The notes below the pieces were generated by a model. That model did no database searches. It had not been told where the DNA came from and worked only from the letters and a program-made list of their open reading frames with translations. Shown here piece by piece: positions 21,435 through 29,311 of a DNA stretch of 64,000 nt. The DNA comes from Opitutia bacterium (GTDB lineage: Bacteria; Verrucomicrobiota; Verrucomicrobiia; Opitutales; Coraliomargaritaceae), in contig JAQXBA010000129.1 of the NCBI GenBank assembly GCA_029252625.1, positions 1 to 64,000 on the forward strand, in the 5' to 3' direction. Made by a program: the position numbers and the translations under genes. The first letter of the stretch is position 1; every line of letters begins with the position of its first letter.

Positions 21435-23267
21435 ATGAAATTGCCTCTAAAAATCATCTTAGTTGCTGTGTTGAGCGGCTGCCTGTCCATTGCTCAAGCG
21501 CATGAAAGTCGTCAGCCTACTGGTCTGATTGCTCCCAATAGTGAGTGGAAGTATGATGACGATGGCGAGGCTGACGCGGGGTGGGAAATGTCTGGTTTTA
21601 ATGATGGGCGCTGGGGAATAGTCACATCGCCGTTGGGCTATGGAGAGCACTATCTAACTAAGCCCCACCTTAAGGAGGGAAGGATTGATTATTATTTGCG
21701 GCATCAATTCACGGTGAAAGATCGCACTGCGATTCCTAGTTTGATTCTGCGTGCTCGTTACGACGATGCCTTTGTCGTGTATTTGAATGGAACCGAGTTG
21801 ACGCGCACGCACCCATTGGATGGTAGCTCGGTATGGGATCACGAGGCCAAGGAGTTCGAGACCTTTGAGCTGTCGGCGACTGCGCTGCGAAATGGTGTGA
21901 ATACATTGGCTGTCAGGCTGGTGAATCGGAACCGAAATAGCTCGGACATCGTTTGGGATGCGAATTTGCTGGCGGGCGATACCCGTGTGGCGTCTCCAAA
22001 GGCATCTGATCTGAAGCCTAGGGCTAAGGCAGCTGCGACGCATAGTATTGTGCGCGGGCCTTATTTGCAAAATACCACTCAGGAGGCGATCACTGTGCGT
22101 TGGCGCACCAATCATCCCACGCGTGGGCGAGTCGATTACTGGAAGCCGAGCAGTGAGGAACGTTTTTTCATACAAGAACCTGTGCCGACGACCGAGCACA
22201 GTGTACGTTTAAGTGGGTTACAGGTGAAAGGCACTTACCACTATAAGATTGCTGGCACGGATGCGACTTATGAATTCCGGACCTTACCTCCCGCGCATGA
22301 AGCTACATCAACTCGTATTTGGATTATCGGTGACTCGGGTACTGGGAATGATAATGCCCGGGCGGTCTATAAGGCGTATCGCGATTTCACCGCAGATCGG
22401 CAGACGGATGTTTGGTTGATGCTTGGAGATAACGCGTATGGTCATGGCACGGATCAGCAATTTCAAAATGCAGTGTTTAATATTTATAATCCATTACTGC
22501 ATACGACCTGTCTGTGGCCAGCGGTGGGTAACCATGAGACGTACTGGGCGCATAAGGATGATAATCCTTTGACGAAGAATCAGGCAGACCCTTATCTCGC
22601 GATTTTTGACATGCCTAGTCAGGGCGAGGCCGGCGGTGTGCCTTCGGGTAACGAGCTCTACTACAGCTTTGATTATGGGCGGACGCACTTCATTTGCTTA
22701 GATTCGCAGGTGAGTGACCGTAGCCAAGGGGGCCCGATGTATAGTTGGCTCCAGGCGGATCTGGCGCAGATTAGTGATAAGGATTACGACTGGGTGATCG
22801 CATACTGGCATCACCCGCCCTATACGCATGGCACGCATAATTCAGACAAAGAAAAGCAGCATTTTGATATGCGCGAGAACTTCCTGCCAATACTTGAAGC
22901 GCACGGTGTCGATTTGACCTTCGGTGGTCACAGTCACACTTACGAGCGGTCCATTCTGATGCATGGCCACTATGGCACCAGTGATACCTATGATCCTGCG
23001 GTTCACGCTTTAGATATAGGCAATGGTCGTCCTGAGGGGGATGGAAGCTATCGTCAAGGAGCGCATCAGAAACGTGGCACGATCCACACGGTTGCTGGTA
23101 GTTCGGGCAAGATTGGTCCATTTCGAGCGGATCACCTACCTTTTATGGTCGAGAATCTCTCGGTGCTCGCCTCTGTAGTGGTTGATATAGAGGGCCGCTC
23201 TCTGCATGTCACAACGCTGGGTAGTCAGGGAGAAATACTGGACTCGTATACTTTGTTGAAGGACTGA
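21435..23267 (+). CDS. Secreted purple acid phosphatase-like metallophosphoesterase
   Basis: A 610-residue exported phosphatase. A signal peptide (MKLPLKIILVAVLSGCLSIAQA) is followed by a beta-sandwich lectin-like domain (about 40-180, with LRARYDDAFVVYLNG). Next comes a fibronectin-like purple-acid-phosphatase N-domain (about 205-290), then the dinuclear metal catalytic domain. Metal ligands: GDSGTGN, LGDNAYG, AVGNHETYW, YWHHPPYTHG and FGGHSHTYERS. All five motifs are intact. It should release phosphate from organic esters outside the cytoplasm. The cysteine in SGCLS could make it a lipoprotein, but SPaseI cleavage after QA looks better. The GIY-YIG gene follows closely. Confidence 0.93.
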   Translation: MKLPLKIILVAVLSGCLSIAQAHESRQPTGLIAPNSEWKYDDDGEADAGWEMSGFNDGRWGIVTSPLGYGEHYLTKPHLKEGRIDYYLRHQFTVKDRTAIPSLILRARYDDAFVVYLNGTELTRTHPLDGSSVWDHEAKEFETFELSATALRNGVNTLAVRLVNRNRNSSDIVWDANLLAGDTRVASPKASDLKPRAKAAATHSIVRGPYLQNTTQEAITVRWRTNHPTRGRVDYWKPSSEERFFIQEPVPTTEHSVRLSGLQVKGTYHYKIAGTDATYEFRTLPPAHEATSTRIWIIGDSGTGNDNARAVYKAYRDFTADRQTDVWLMLGDNAYGHGTDQQFQNAVFNIYNPLLHTTCLWPAVGNHETYWAHKDDNPLTKNQADPYLAIFDMPSQGEAGGVPSGNELYYSFDYGRTHFICLDSQVSDRSQGGPMYSWLQADLAQISDKDYDWVIAYWHHPPYTHGTHNSDKEKQHFDMRENFLPILEAHGVDLTFGGHSHTYERSILMHGHYGTSDTYDPAVHALDIGNGRPEGDGSYRQGAHQKRGTIHTVAGSSGKIGPFRADHLPFMVENLSVLASVVVDIEGRSLHVTTLGSQGEILDSYTLLKD

Positions 23268-23273
23268 GCTTGC

Positions 23274-23522
23274 ATGGTGTGGAGTCTCTATATTTTACGT
23301 TGCGGTGACGGCACGCTCTACACGGGTGTGGCGACTGATGTGGTGCGGCGTGTAGCCGAGCATCAAGCGCAAGGGCCAAAGGCGGCGAAATATGTACGTG
23401 GCCGTGCGCCACTGAAATTAGTGCATACACGTGAGGTCGGAACACGCTCGGAGGCGTTGAAAGAGGAGTGGCGAATTAAGCGCCTTAGCCGTGCGCAGAA
23501 GGAGGCCTTGCTCTTAGTTTAG
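23274..23522 (+). CDS. GIY-YIG nuclease superfamily protein (UPF0213/YhbQ-like)
   Basis: An 82-residue single GIY-YIG domain. The signature is YILRCGDGTLYTGVATDVVRR (GIY as LYI, YIG as YTG), then a conserved Arg and the metal glutamate in EEWRIKRLSRAQKEALL. Small stand-alone members of this UPF0213 family have been linked to DNA processing, but their role is unclear. It starts six bases after the phosphatase stop, probably by chance or read-through. Confidence 0.9.
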   Translation: MVWSLYILRCGDGTLYTGVATDVVRRVAEHQAQGPKAAKYVRGRAPLKLVHTREVGTRSEALKEEWRIKRLSRAQKEALLLV

Positions 23523-23693
23523 GGGCTATTCTGTCGCATTGTGGGGGTATTCGATTTCTCAGCATGGTTGTTCTGCCGTGGATTTTTTGTCATACTAACT
23601 TCACATAGCTCGCTTGATCAGGTCCCTTCAACTAGTGACGATGATTGCGTATTTCATTTCAGCTTTTCTCCGAACCCTTCGTGCCTGATTGGC

Positions 23694-23732
23694 AAATAAA
23701 ATCCCTAAGGCGATGTGCCTTAAGGATTTTTT
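23694..23732 (-). terminator. Terminator of tRNA-Arg
   Basis: Minus strand AATCCTTAAGGC-ACATC-GCCTTAGGGATT is followed by TTATTT. The hairpin also has T residues on the plus side, so it may act in both directions. Confidence 0.75.
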
Positions 23733-23737
23733 ATAAA

Positions 23738-23814
<77 letters not shown>

Positions 23815-23829
23815 TGAAGAGGAAGCGGG

Positions 23830-23859
23830 GATAAAGACAAAGTGGGTGGATGAGATCAA
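23830..23859 (-). promoter_or_regulatory. Promoter of tRNA-Arg
   Basis: Minus strand TTGATC, 18 bases, TTTATC, about 15 bases before the tRNA 5' end. Confidence 0.45.
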
Positions 23860-23903
23860 GCAGAACTTTGCAAAAAGTTAACTTTTTTTGAACTCGCTTT
23901 GGA

Positions 23904-24269
23904 CTATCCTTGAACGCGCACGTAGTACACCATGACTGCGGCCAAGATGCCAAGTCCTAGAATGCTCCACCAGAGAGGTTTAGCTAAAGCAGGCTTGCGA
24001 TTGATGAGGACGATGACGCCCCCTAATGCGAGCCAGATCAGCATCTTTACTATAAGCCAAGGTGCTGTAAAGCTGTGGCCGAGCTTAGAAATCATACCAA
24101 ATCCAGCGATCAGAATAAATACCAGACCGAGGCCGCTGGTCATGGAGCCGAGTTTACGAACGGCTGTGTTGTCGCTGTTAGCGAGGCTGCGAGCAAGTAG
24201 GGCTCCGTAGCCCATGAAGAGCATGATGATTCCGGCAACGTGAAGGATTTGGTAAATATATACAGGCAT
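23904..24269 (-). CDS. Small four-helix integral membrane protein, function unknown
   Basis: A 121-residue membrane protein with four predicted helices: YIYQILHVAGIIMLFMGY, GLVFILIAGFGMI, LIVKMLIWLALGGVIVLIN and WWSILGLGILAAVMVYYV. Conserved-looking polar residues lie in or near helices (His in helix 1, KLGHSF loop, Lys in helix 3). I do not recognise the family with confidence. I chose MPVYIYQ; the longer frame begins inside the hpf terminator. It lies downstream of hpf but beyond that terminator, so it probably has its own promoter or depends on read-through. Confidence 0.7.
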   Translation of the reverse strand: MPVYIYQILHVAGIIMLFMGYGALLARSLANSDNTAVRKLGSMTSGLGLVFILIAGFGMISKLGHSFTAPWLIVKMLIWLALGGVIVLINRKPALAKPLWWSILGLGILAAVMVYYVRVQG

Positions 24270-24293
24270 AAGCAGGACTTTTGGGAAGTTCGT

Positions 24294-24331
24294 AAAAAAA
24301 GCAAGCCCGACTCTCAAATGAGAGTCGGGCT
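24294..24331 (-). terminator. Intrinsic terminator after hpf
   Basis: Minus strand AGCCCGACTCTC-ATTT-GAGAGTCGGGCT, a perfect 12-bp stem, followed by TGCTTTTTTT. Confidence 0.92.
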
Positions 24332-24356
24332 AGTGTCAATCTGCTAGGCCGTTGTG

Positions 24357-24722
24357 CTAGATTGCCTTGGGTATTTCGGCAGAAATATCGATGACGTGTG
24401 TGTTCTTGCGTTTGACCTTCTGCAGTCGAGAGCGTCGCCGGATCATTCGATCGAGCTTGTTGACCATCTCGTCGATTGACTTATAGAGATCGTCCGTCTC
24501 GGCATGGGCATTATGGTCGTTGCCTCGTACTTCGAGATGCCCTTTGGCGATAAATTCGTTCTGGTGTGTGCTTTGATGAGCGTCATATTCAAGTTCTACG
24601 CGCATGCGAACAATTTGATCTTCGTGTTCGAAGAGTTTTTCTACTTTTGCTTTTACCACATTTCGAATCGCATCGGTGAGATCCATATTTAATCCGGAGA
24701 TGATGACATCATGTTGCTTCAT
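24357..24722 (-). CDS. hpf: Ribosome hibernation promoting factor (short HPF/RaiA)
   Basis: A 121-residue short-form hibernation factor that binds the 30S decoding centre and stabilises idle ribosomes in stationary phase. The fold signature is IISGLNMDLTDAIRNVVKAKVEKL, then VRMRVELEYD and SIDEMVNKLDRMIRRR. It lacks the C-terminal dimerisation domain of long HPF, so 100S formation would need another factor. AAAGGA sits at good spacing before the ATG, one of the few clear Shine-Dalgarno sites here. Its leader runs back into a possible attenuator at 24800-24874. Confidence 0.95.
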   Translation of the reverse strand: MKQHDVIISGLNMDLTDAIRNVVKAKVEKLFEHEDQIVRMRVELEYDAHQSTHQNEFIAKGHLEVRGNDHNAHAETDDLYKSIDEMVNKLDRMIRRRSRLQKVKRKNTHVIDISAEIPKAI

Positions 24723-24799
24723 ATATTATTTATTCCTTTTCTATTGTGGGTTCATAGTTAACGGAGACGATTGTCCGCGCCACTTTGACGAGTCTGAGC

Positions 24800-24874
24800 A
24801 AAAAAAAGAGCCAACACTATTTTGATCGCTAAGATCAAGCGTGTTGGCATCTATTAATCTCATTATGCCAACAC
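24800..24874 (-). promoter_or_regulatory. Candidate attenuator / alternative-hairpin leader between hpf and SDR
   Basis: Three arms can pair in two exclusive ways. Read on the minus strand: arm A GTGTTGGCAT (24865-24874), arm B ATGCCAACAC (24841-24850), arm C GTGTTGGC (24810-24817). C is followed by U-rich TC plus eight T (24800-24807). B:C, with inner stem TTGATC/GATCAA, is a strong terminator; A:B would be the antiterminator. hpf starts 78 bases downstream. On the plus strand the same A:B hairpin would enclose the ATG of the SDR gene. The structure is seen directly; direction and ligand are unknown. A terminator plus chance repeat is the alternative. Confidence 0.55.
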
Positions 24875-25698
24875 CTACTGAATATCTGAAACAAACGTCC
24901 GTAATCATTGTTACTGGCGGTTCGTCGGGTATTGGCTGCTCAATTATCAAAGCAATTAAAAACTTAGCCCCGACTGCTACGGTATGCAACCTTTCTCGGT
25001 CAAATCCGGGCGTTTTTTTTGATCAACACGGCATTCATATTGCAACAGACTTGAGCGAGTCAAAGGCAGTCGCTACTGCTGCGGAGCAATTAAATACAAT
25101 TATAGCAGCTGCGGAGCCGGGCGAGGTCTTACTGATTAATAATAGTGGTTTTGGGGATTACGGTTGTCAGCAGGATTTGGATCGAGCGAAACAGTTGCAG
25201 ATGATTGATCTGAATGTTCGAGCGGTGGTGGATCTGACTGCCCATTTACTGCCGCAGATGCTCGAGCGGGGTGGTTGCGTGGTTAATGTGGCCTCGACTG
25301 CGGGCTTTCAGCCAACCGCATATTTGGCGACCTATGGCGCGACCAAGGCCTTTGTATTAAATTGGACCCTAGCATTGGGCGAGGATTTGCGAGGCACGAA
25401 GGTGCGTACCTTAGCGGTGTGTCCCGGCCCGACGCGCTCAAATTTCTTTAAATCAGCAGGTTTTGAGACTCCGCCGATGCAGCAGGGAGCGAGCTTGACC
25501 CCCGATATGACGTCCGAGCAAGTGGCGAATTTGACGTTGCAGGCGCTGGCGAAGGAAAAGTCGCTGCTGGTGACTGGTTGGAGGAATCAGATAATCGCTT
25601 TTTTGGGTAGTAAATTTCCGATCATCGTTGTGACGCGAGTCGGCGCTGCCATATTGCGCAAGATGCGTTTAGAGGCCCATAAAGGAAATTCGAAATGA
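24865..25698 (+). CDS. Short-chain dehydrogenase/reductase (SDR)
   Basis: A 277-residue NAD(P)-dependent oxidoreductase. The Rossmann motif is IIVTGGSSGIGCSII, with NNSGFGDYG (NNAG motif) and the catalytic triad Ser in NVASTAGFQPTAYLATYGATKAF with YxxxK (YGATK). The closing VCPGPTRSNFFKSAG is classical. This subgroup resembles the DltE/YqjQ-like SDRs with a C-terminal hydrophobic stretch (FLGSKFPIIVVTRVGAAIL). I chose the ATG at MPTPTEY; an upstream GTG frame is possible but sits in the hairpin arm. The start codon lies within an inverted repeat. The stop overlaps the next gene by four bases, so the two are coupled. Substrate unknown. Confidence 0.88.
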   Translation: MPTPTEYLKQTSVIIVTGGSSGIGCSIIKAIKNLAPTATVCNLSRSNPGVFFDQHGIHIATDLSESKAVATAAEQLNTIIAAAEPGEVLLINNSGFGDYGCQQDLDRAKQLQMIDLNVRAVVDLTAHLLPQMLERGGCVVNVASTAGFQPTAYLATYGATKAFVLNWTLALGEDLRGTKVRTLAVCPGPTRSNFFKSAGFETPPMQQGASLTPDMTSEQVANLTLQALAKEKSLLVTGWRNQIIAFLGSKFPIIVVTRVGAAILRKMRLEAHKGNSK

Positions 25699-26480
25699 AT
25701 CCATACGGCGAAGAAGCTCCCCTGGTGGATTTGACTGTTTTTCCAAAATGGATACTACAGGAAGATGAGGATCTACTAATTATTAACAAGCCGGGCTGGT
25801 TGGTCTGTCATCCTTCCAAGAATGGTCCATTGTCTAGTCTGGTGGGAGTGGTTCGTGAGCATACTGGTGCGCAAAAGCTGCACTTGGTCGCGCGCTTGGA
25901 TCGCGAAACGAGTGGATTGATCGTCTTTGCCAAACGTCCATCGGTGGCTCGTAAATTTCAGATGGCGATTCAGAATCGCATCGTAAAGAAAGCGTATTTG
26001 GCGATTCTTGTCGGCCAGTTTGATCAGATGATCCATGTGGATGAGCCGATTGCGCGGCGTCGGGGCGGTCCAGTTATTGTTAAATCGGAAGTGAGTTATG
26101 ATCGTACTTCGAAGAGCGCGGTGACCGACTTCATACCGCTCATTTCAAAAAATGGCTATACGCTGTGCCAGGTTGAGCCTGAGACAGGACGCAAACACCA
26201 GATTCGTGTTCATGCGGAATTTTTAAAGAAGTGCGTGGTCGGCGATAAAATTTACGGACCCGATGAGACCTTGTACATTGAGTTTATCGAGAATGGTTGG
26301 ACGGACCGTTTGCAAGCGGCTTTGCCGATCAAGCGTCAAGCACTGCATTGCTATCGCTATGTGTTTAACTTTCCGGAGGGGCCGATCTCATTTACCGCAC
26401 CGCTTCAGGAAGACATGCTTGAGTTCTGCGAACAGCATATGGGGCTGAGTGCTGACGAAGTGGCGGCGAGCGTTGAGTAA
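25695..26480 (+). CDS. RluA-family RNA pseudouridine synthase
   Basis: A 261-residue pseudouridine synthase of the RsuA/RluA superfamily. The catalytic aspartate is Asp69 in HLVARLDRETSGLIVFAK. NKPGWLVCHPS precedes it, and PETGRKHQIRVHAEF is the other conserved block. There is no N-terminal S4 domain, so it is closer to the short RluA/RluE/TruC-like type. The modified base in rRNA or tRNA cannot be named from sequence. It begins within the SDR stop (ATGA overlap). Confidence 0.93.
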   Translation: MNPYGEEAPLVDLTVFPKWILQEDEDLLIINKPGWLVCHPSKNGPLSSLVGVVREHTGAQKLHLVARLDRETSGLIVFAKRPSVARKFQMAIQNRIVKKAYLAILVGQFDQMIHVDEPIARRRGGPVIVKSEVSYDRTSKSAVTDFIPLISKNGYTLCQVEPETGRKHQIRVHAEFLKKCVVGDKIYGPDETLYIEFIENGWTDRLQAALPIKRQALHCYRYVFNFPEGPISFTAPLQEDMLEFCEQHMGLSADEVAASVE

Positions 26481-26499
26481 AGGAATGTGTCGATGACTC

Positions 26500-26523
26500 G
26501 GGCGAGTCGCTCTCGCTCCTTTT
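26500..26523. repeat. Dispersed palindromic repeat, copy 1
   Basis: A 23-base stretch containing GGGCGAGTCGC matches the reverse complement of 50509-50531 at 22 of 23 positions. It lies 20 bases after the pseudouridine synthase stop. Confidence 0.55.
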
Positions 26524-26543
26524 AGTGCTCTGAAGGGATATAT

Positions 26544-26582
26544 AAAAAGCCCCCACTCGATTGGTGTCGGGTGAGGGCTTTG
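26544..26582 (-). terminator. Terminator after the Amuc_1102-like gene
   Basis: Minus strand AAAGCCCTCACCCG pairs with CGAGTGGGGGCTTT and runs into TTTATA. It lies just past the minus-strand gene and faces the RluA gene, so it may serve both. Confidence 0.7.
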
Positions 26583-26603
26583 GAAAAAGCGTTGTGGTCG
26601 CTG

Positions 26604-27194
26604 TTACTCTTTCGGTTCGCGTCTAATTAGCGGTGCCATATCTGAAGGACGTGCGCCGATCAAGCCAAGTGGAGCGTTATAGCTGGGCTTGAGGATGAAG
26701 TCGTTGGCTTCACTTTCGGCATCTGCTTTGGTCTTCATGCTGCGAATGGTGTCATCGTTGAGTGTGCTTTTTGAGTACGCACGGCTGTCGATGGGAAGGA
26801 CTTGGCCGTTAATTTCCAGCGCGACGAAGTAGTAGGGTGGCTCTTTAGGCAAGCGGTCGCGTTTGACGACAATACCTGGCATGTAAAAATAGACATTTTC
26901 TGTCTTACCCTGCTCGATCGAGATCACTTCGACTTCGGCTTTGTAAAAATCAAACGTTCTGGCTTTACGGTCACGCACATAAGCGAAATAGCCCATGACT
27001 TTGATGTTGTCGACGAAGCGTTCGTTTTTGGCGTCGGGAGCCAAGTTACGGTTGGCCTTGATCTTGACTTCCATTTCGACCCAGTCGTCGCTGAGGTTTT
27101 TAAACTTAATATTATCAACTTGAGCAGCAGAATCTTGGGCGAAAGTTAGATTTGCAATGCAGAGGGACAGTGCTAGTAGAATGAATCGTTTCAT
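26604..27194 (-). CDS. Exported Amuc_1102-like (pilus-like) protein
   Basis: A 196-residue secreted protein with signal peptide MKRFILLALSLCIANLTFAQ. The body is predicted beta-rich: WVEMEVKIKANRNL, ERFVDNIKVMGYFAY, FDFYKAEVEVISIE, VYFYMPGIVVKRDRLPKE and YYFVALEINGQVLP. This pattern fits my recollection of the Amuc_1102 family of verrucomicrobial proteins, which in Akkermansia are encoded near type IV pilus-like genes. No pil genes are nearby here. The C-terminus is Lys/Glu/Pro-rich. The family name is moderately sure; function is not known. Confidence 0.65.
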   Translation of the reverse strand: MKRFILLALSLCIANLTFAQDSAAQVDNIKFKNLSDDWVEMEVKIKANRNLAPDAKNERFVDNIKVMGYFAYVRDRKARTFDFYKAEVEVISIEQGKTENVYFYMPGIVVKRDRLPKEPPYYFVALEINGQVLPIDSRAYSKSTLNDDTIRSMKTKADAESEANDFILKPSYNAPLGLIGARPSDMAPLIRREPKE

Positions 27195-27394
27195 TTGAGT
27201 CTATGTATTTGGGGTTAGGTGGTTAGATTTCTGTTTAGACGATGTGATATATTGAAAGCTTGGACAACCTTTTTTCGTGAATGTCGATCAAATTAGATTT
27301 TGAACTAACCACTATTAAATAATTCTATTTTGTAGATGCTTTTTCTGGGAATGCCGGCCTGTTTTTGTCACTGCTGCGTCAAGCGATCTGCCGA

Positions 27395-28015
27395 TTACAT
27401 TGCGATCGCTCCAGTTAGCCAGAACAATGCGACCTGCAGGCAACCGATTACGAAGCCCAGCACTGCGCCTAAACCTTCAATTGTGCGGAACTCACGCTTG
27501 GCGACTGCATTGACAATGCCCTCTAGGCGTTCGAGGTCGAATGCTGCGATGTTGTCTTCGATCATTTGTTTGAGATCGACCGATGCTTCGAATTGAGTCG
27601 CCACTTTTTCGATTAATGGGCCAGCCTCATTCTTGATCTCAGCACCTGCGATGACTTCGAACTTCGCTAGTATACCGTCGTTTATAAAACTCCCTAGTAG
27701 CGGGATCGCACGCAATTGTGGACCGATGCGTTCCCAGACCAGAGTGTGCGCGGTTTTTTCCAAATAAGGCTCAAGATTAATCTTTTTAATCTCATTCAGG
27801 ATCATGTGCTGCTGCAGAATCTCGCGCTCAATTATTTCAGCGGATTCGCAGGCTAGCTGTGGCTGACGGCGAGGGATTAATCCTTGCCATTTCCAGCAGA
27901 AGATACGCATGGGGACACGTGGGTGGAACAGCATCTTGATTGCGACCCAATTTGTAAACCATCCAATCGCGGCCGTGATGAATGGTGTGAGAATAAGTAA
28001 TAAGTAAGGAGACAT
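27395..28015 (-). CDS. DUF445 family membrane protein
   Basis: A 206-residue protein of the DUF445 (YheB/YjiN-related) family. It has an N-terminal membrane helix (LLLILTPFITAAIGWFTNW), the conserved FTNWVAIKMLFHP, LIPRRQPQLA and a long amphipathic helical middle. A C-terminal helix GAVLGFVIGCLQVALFWL gives a hairpin-like membrane topology. The role of this family is not established. It is monocistronic, with gaps on both sides. Confidence 0.88.
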   Translation of the reverse strand: MSPYLLLILTPFITAAIGWFTNWVAIKMLFHPRVPMRIFCWKWQGLIPRRQPQLACESAEIIEREILQQHMILNEIKKINLEPYLEKTAHTLVWERIGPQLRAIPLLGSFINDGILAKFEVIAGAEIKNEAGPLIEKVATQFEASVDLKQMIEDNIAAFDLERLEGIVNAVAKREFRTIEGLGAVLGFVIGCLQVALFWLTGAIAM

Positions 28016-28138
28016 AATCGCGTACTGGTTTGGAAAGGTGCTGCAGCGTCTATGCTAAGTTTTAGGTATTGCTGTCAATCAATGAAAAACTCCAGTGCCA
28101 AGGAGCGGGAGTTTGAAAGTGTGGATCTGTTGAATCTC

Positions 28139-29173
28139 TTATTTCCAGCTGTAGATCAGCTTGGTGTAATAGCTGGTGTCGAGTTTTTCTTCCGCTGAGG
28201 TTTGGCTTTCGTATTCATTCTTAATGCCCATACGAATCCAGAAATTTTCGCCATTTCCGACGGGGATCTTCAGGCTGCTGTCGTGAATCGCACGATAGTT
28301 GGCGATGTCATCCAACGCGGGTGAATAGTAGAGCTTGTTTTCGAGCCGGCAAAGGTTCTTGTATTGATAGCTATGCTCTAAACTTGCTTCGAATGTGGCG
28401 GAGGAGTCGTCCTCGCGGTTTTCGGTTTCGAAGTCGGTGAAGCGGTAGCCCAAACCGCTGCGGACGATGAGTGTTTGCGTGTCGTTATTGACAACGCGGC
28501 AGGAAGCACCGCCGCCGGTGGTAGAGCGTATGAAGATGTCGCTGATTTTGTCGGTTTCCAAGGCGTTGTGCACATACCAACCGATGTTCTTTGGATTGAA
28601 GCGCTCGTAGCCGATGCGACCGAGTGCGCGGTCGTCAGTTTTGTTGTCGTTTTCGTCCCCTTGTTCGAATTCAAAGCCGAAGTGTAGCTCGTCGTCTGGG
28701 CCTTTGAGGCGCAGGTCGAGGTCTGTGCCGAAGTGGAACTTATCGGTGTTGCCTTTTTTGCCGCTCAAGTTGAGCGCGAAGTCGTAGAGCCACTTGCGAC
28801 TATTGCGATCGATTTCAGGATCGGCAACGGTTGGAGCCCAACTTGCCGCGATCTTGCTAGTGTTGGTTTTGAGCACGTCATCGTCGGATTTGATCTGTAA
28901 TGTGCCATCGCTGCAGGCGGTGACTGGGCCGGAAATCGTTTTGCCGCTTTCGAGGCGGACGACGACGGGCGATTCTGTCTCAAAAGTCACGACCTCGGGC
29001 TGCTTGATTTTCAGTTTGCCTGCGTATTTCGTGTCGATGTAGATTTCTCCCTTATCAATCAGCGTAATGGTACCTTTGAGTATCGAGCCGTCTTGAGTCG
29101 TCACTGTGTCCGCGTTAGCAAAGAGTGTGGCGAGCGAGGCTACGATGAATGAGTAGATAAGTTTGTGTGTCAT
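28139..29173 (-). CDS. DUF481 family exported beta-barrel-like protein
   Basis: A 344-residue exported protein with signal peptide (MTHKLIYSFIVASLATLFANA). An N-terminal beta region of about 110 residues has two repeats with TQDGSILKGTITLID and LESGKTISGPVTACSDGTL. It is followed by the DUF481 (YdiY-like) C-terminal domain with alternating aromatic strands ending YYTKLIYSWK, as expected of an outer-membrane beta-barrel. Members resemble salt-induced outer-membrane proteins; no function is proven. An imperfect hairpin (28083-28113, AAACTCC/GGAGTTT) may terminate it. Confidence 0.85.
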   Translation of the reverse strand: MTHKLIYSFIVASLATLFANADTVTTQDGSILKGTITLIDKGEIYIDTKYAGKLKIKQPEVVTFETESPVVVRLESGKTISGPVTACSDGTLQIKSDDDVLKTNTSKIAASWAPTVADPEIDRNSRKWLYDFALNLSGKKGNTDKFHFGTDLDLRLKGPDDELHFGFEFEQGDENDNKTDDRALGRIGYERFNPKNIGWYVHNALETDKISDIFIRSTTGGGASCRVVNNDTQTLIVRSGLGYRFTDFETENREDDSSATFEASLEHSYQYKNLCRLENKLYYSPALDDIANYRAIHDSSLKIPVGNGENFWIRMGIKNEYESQTSAEEKLDTSYYTKLIYSWK

Positions 29174-29311
29174 TGAGTTGAGGAGATTGTTAGAAATTCG
29201 TTGTGGATATAGTAGGCATCTTGCATTTCAAGCCTGCAGCGTATTGTCTTTCGCGATTATTCTTAGGCATGTCTGGTTTGTGACATACGCTTATTCTGAA
29301 ATTTAACTGAT

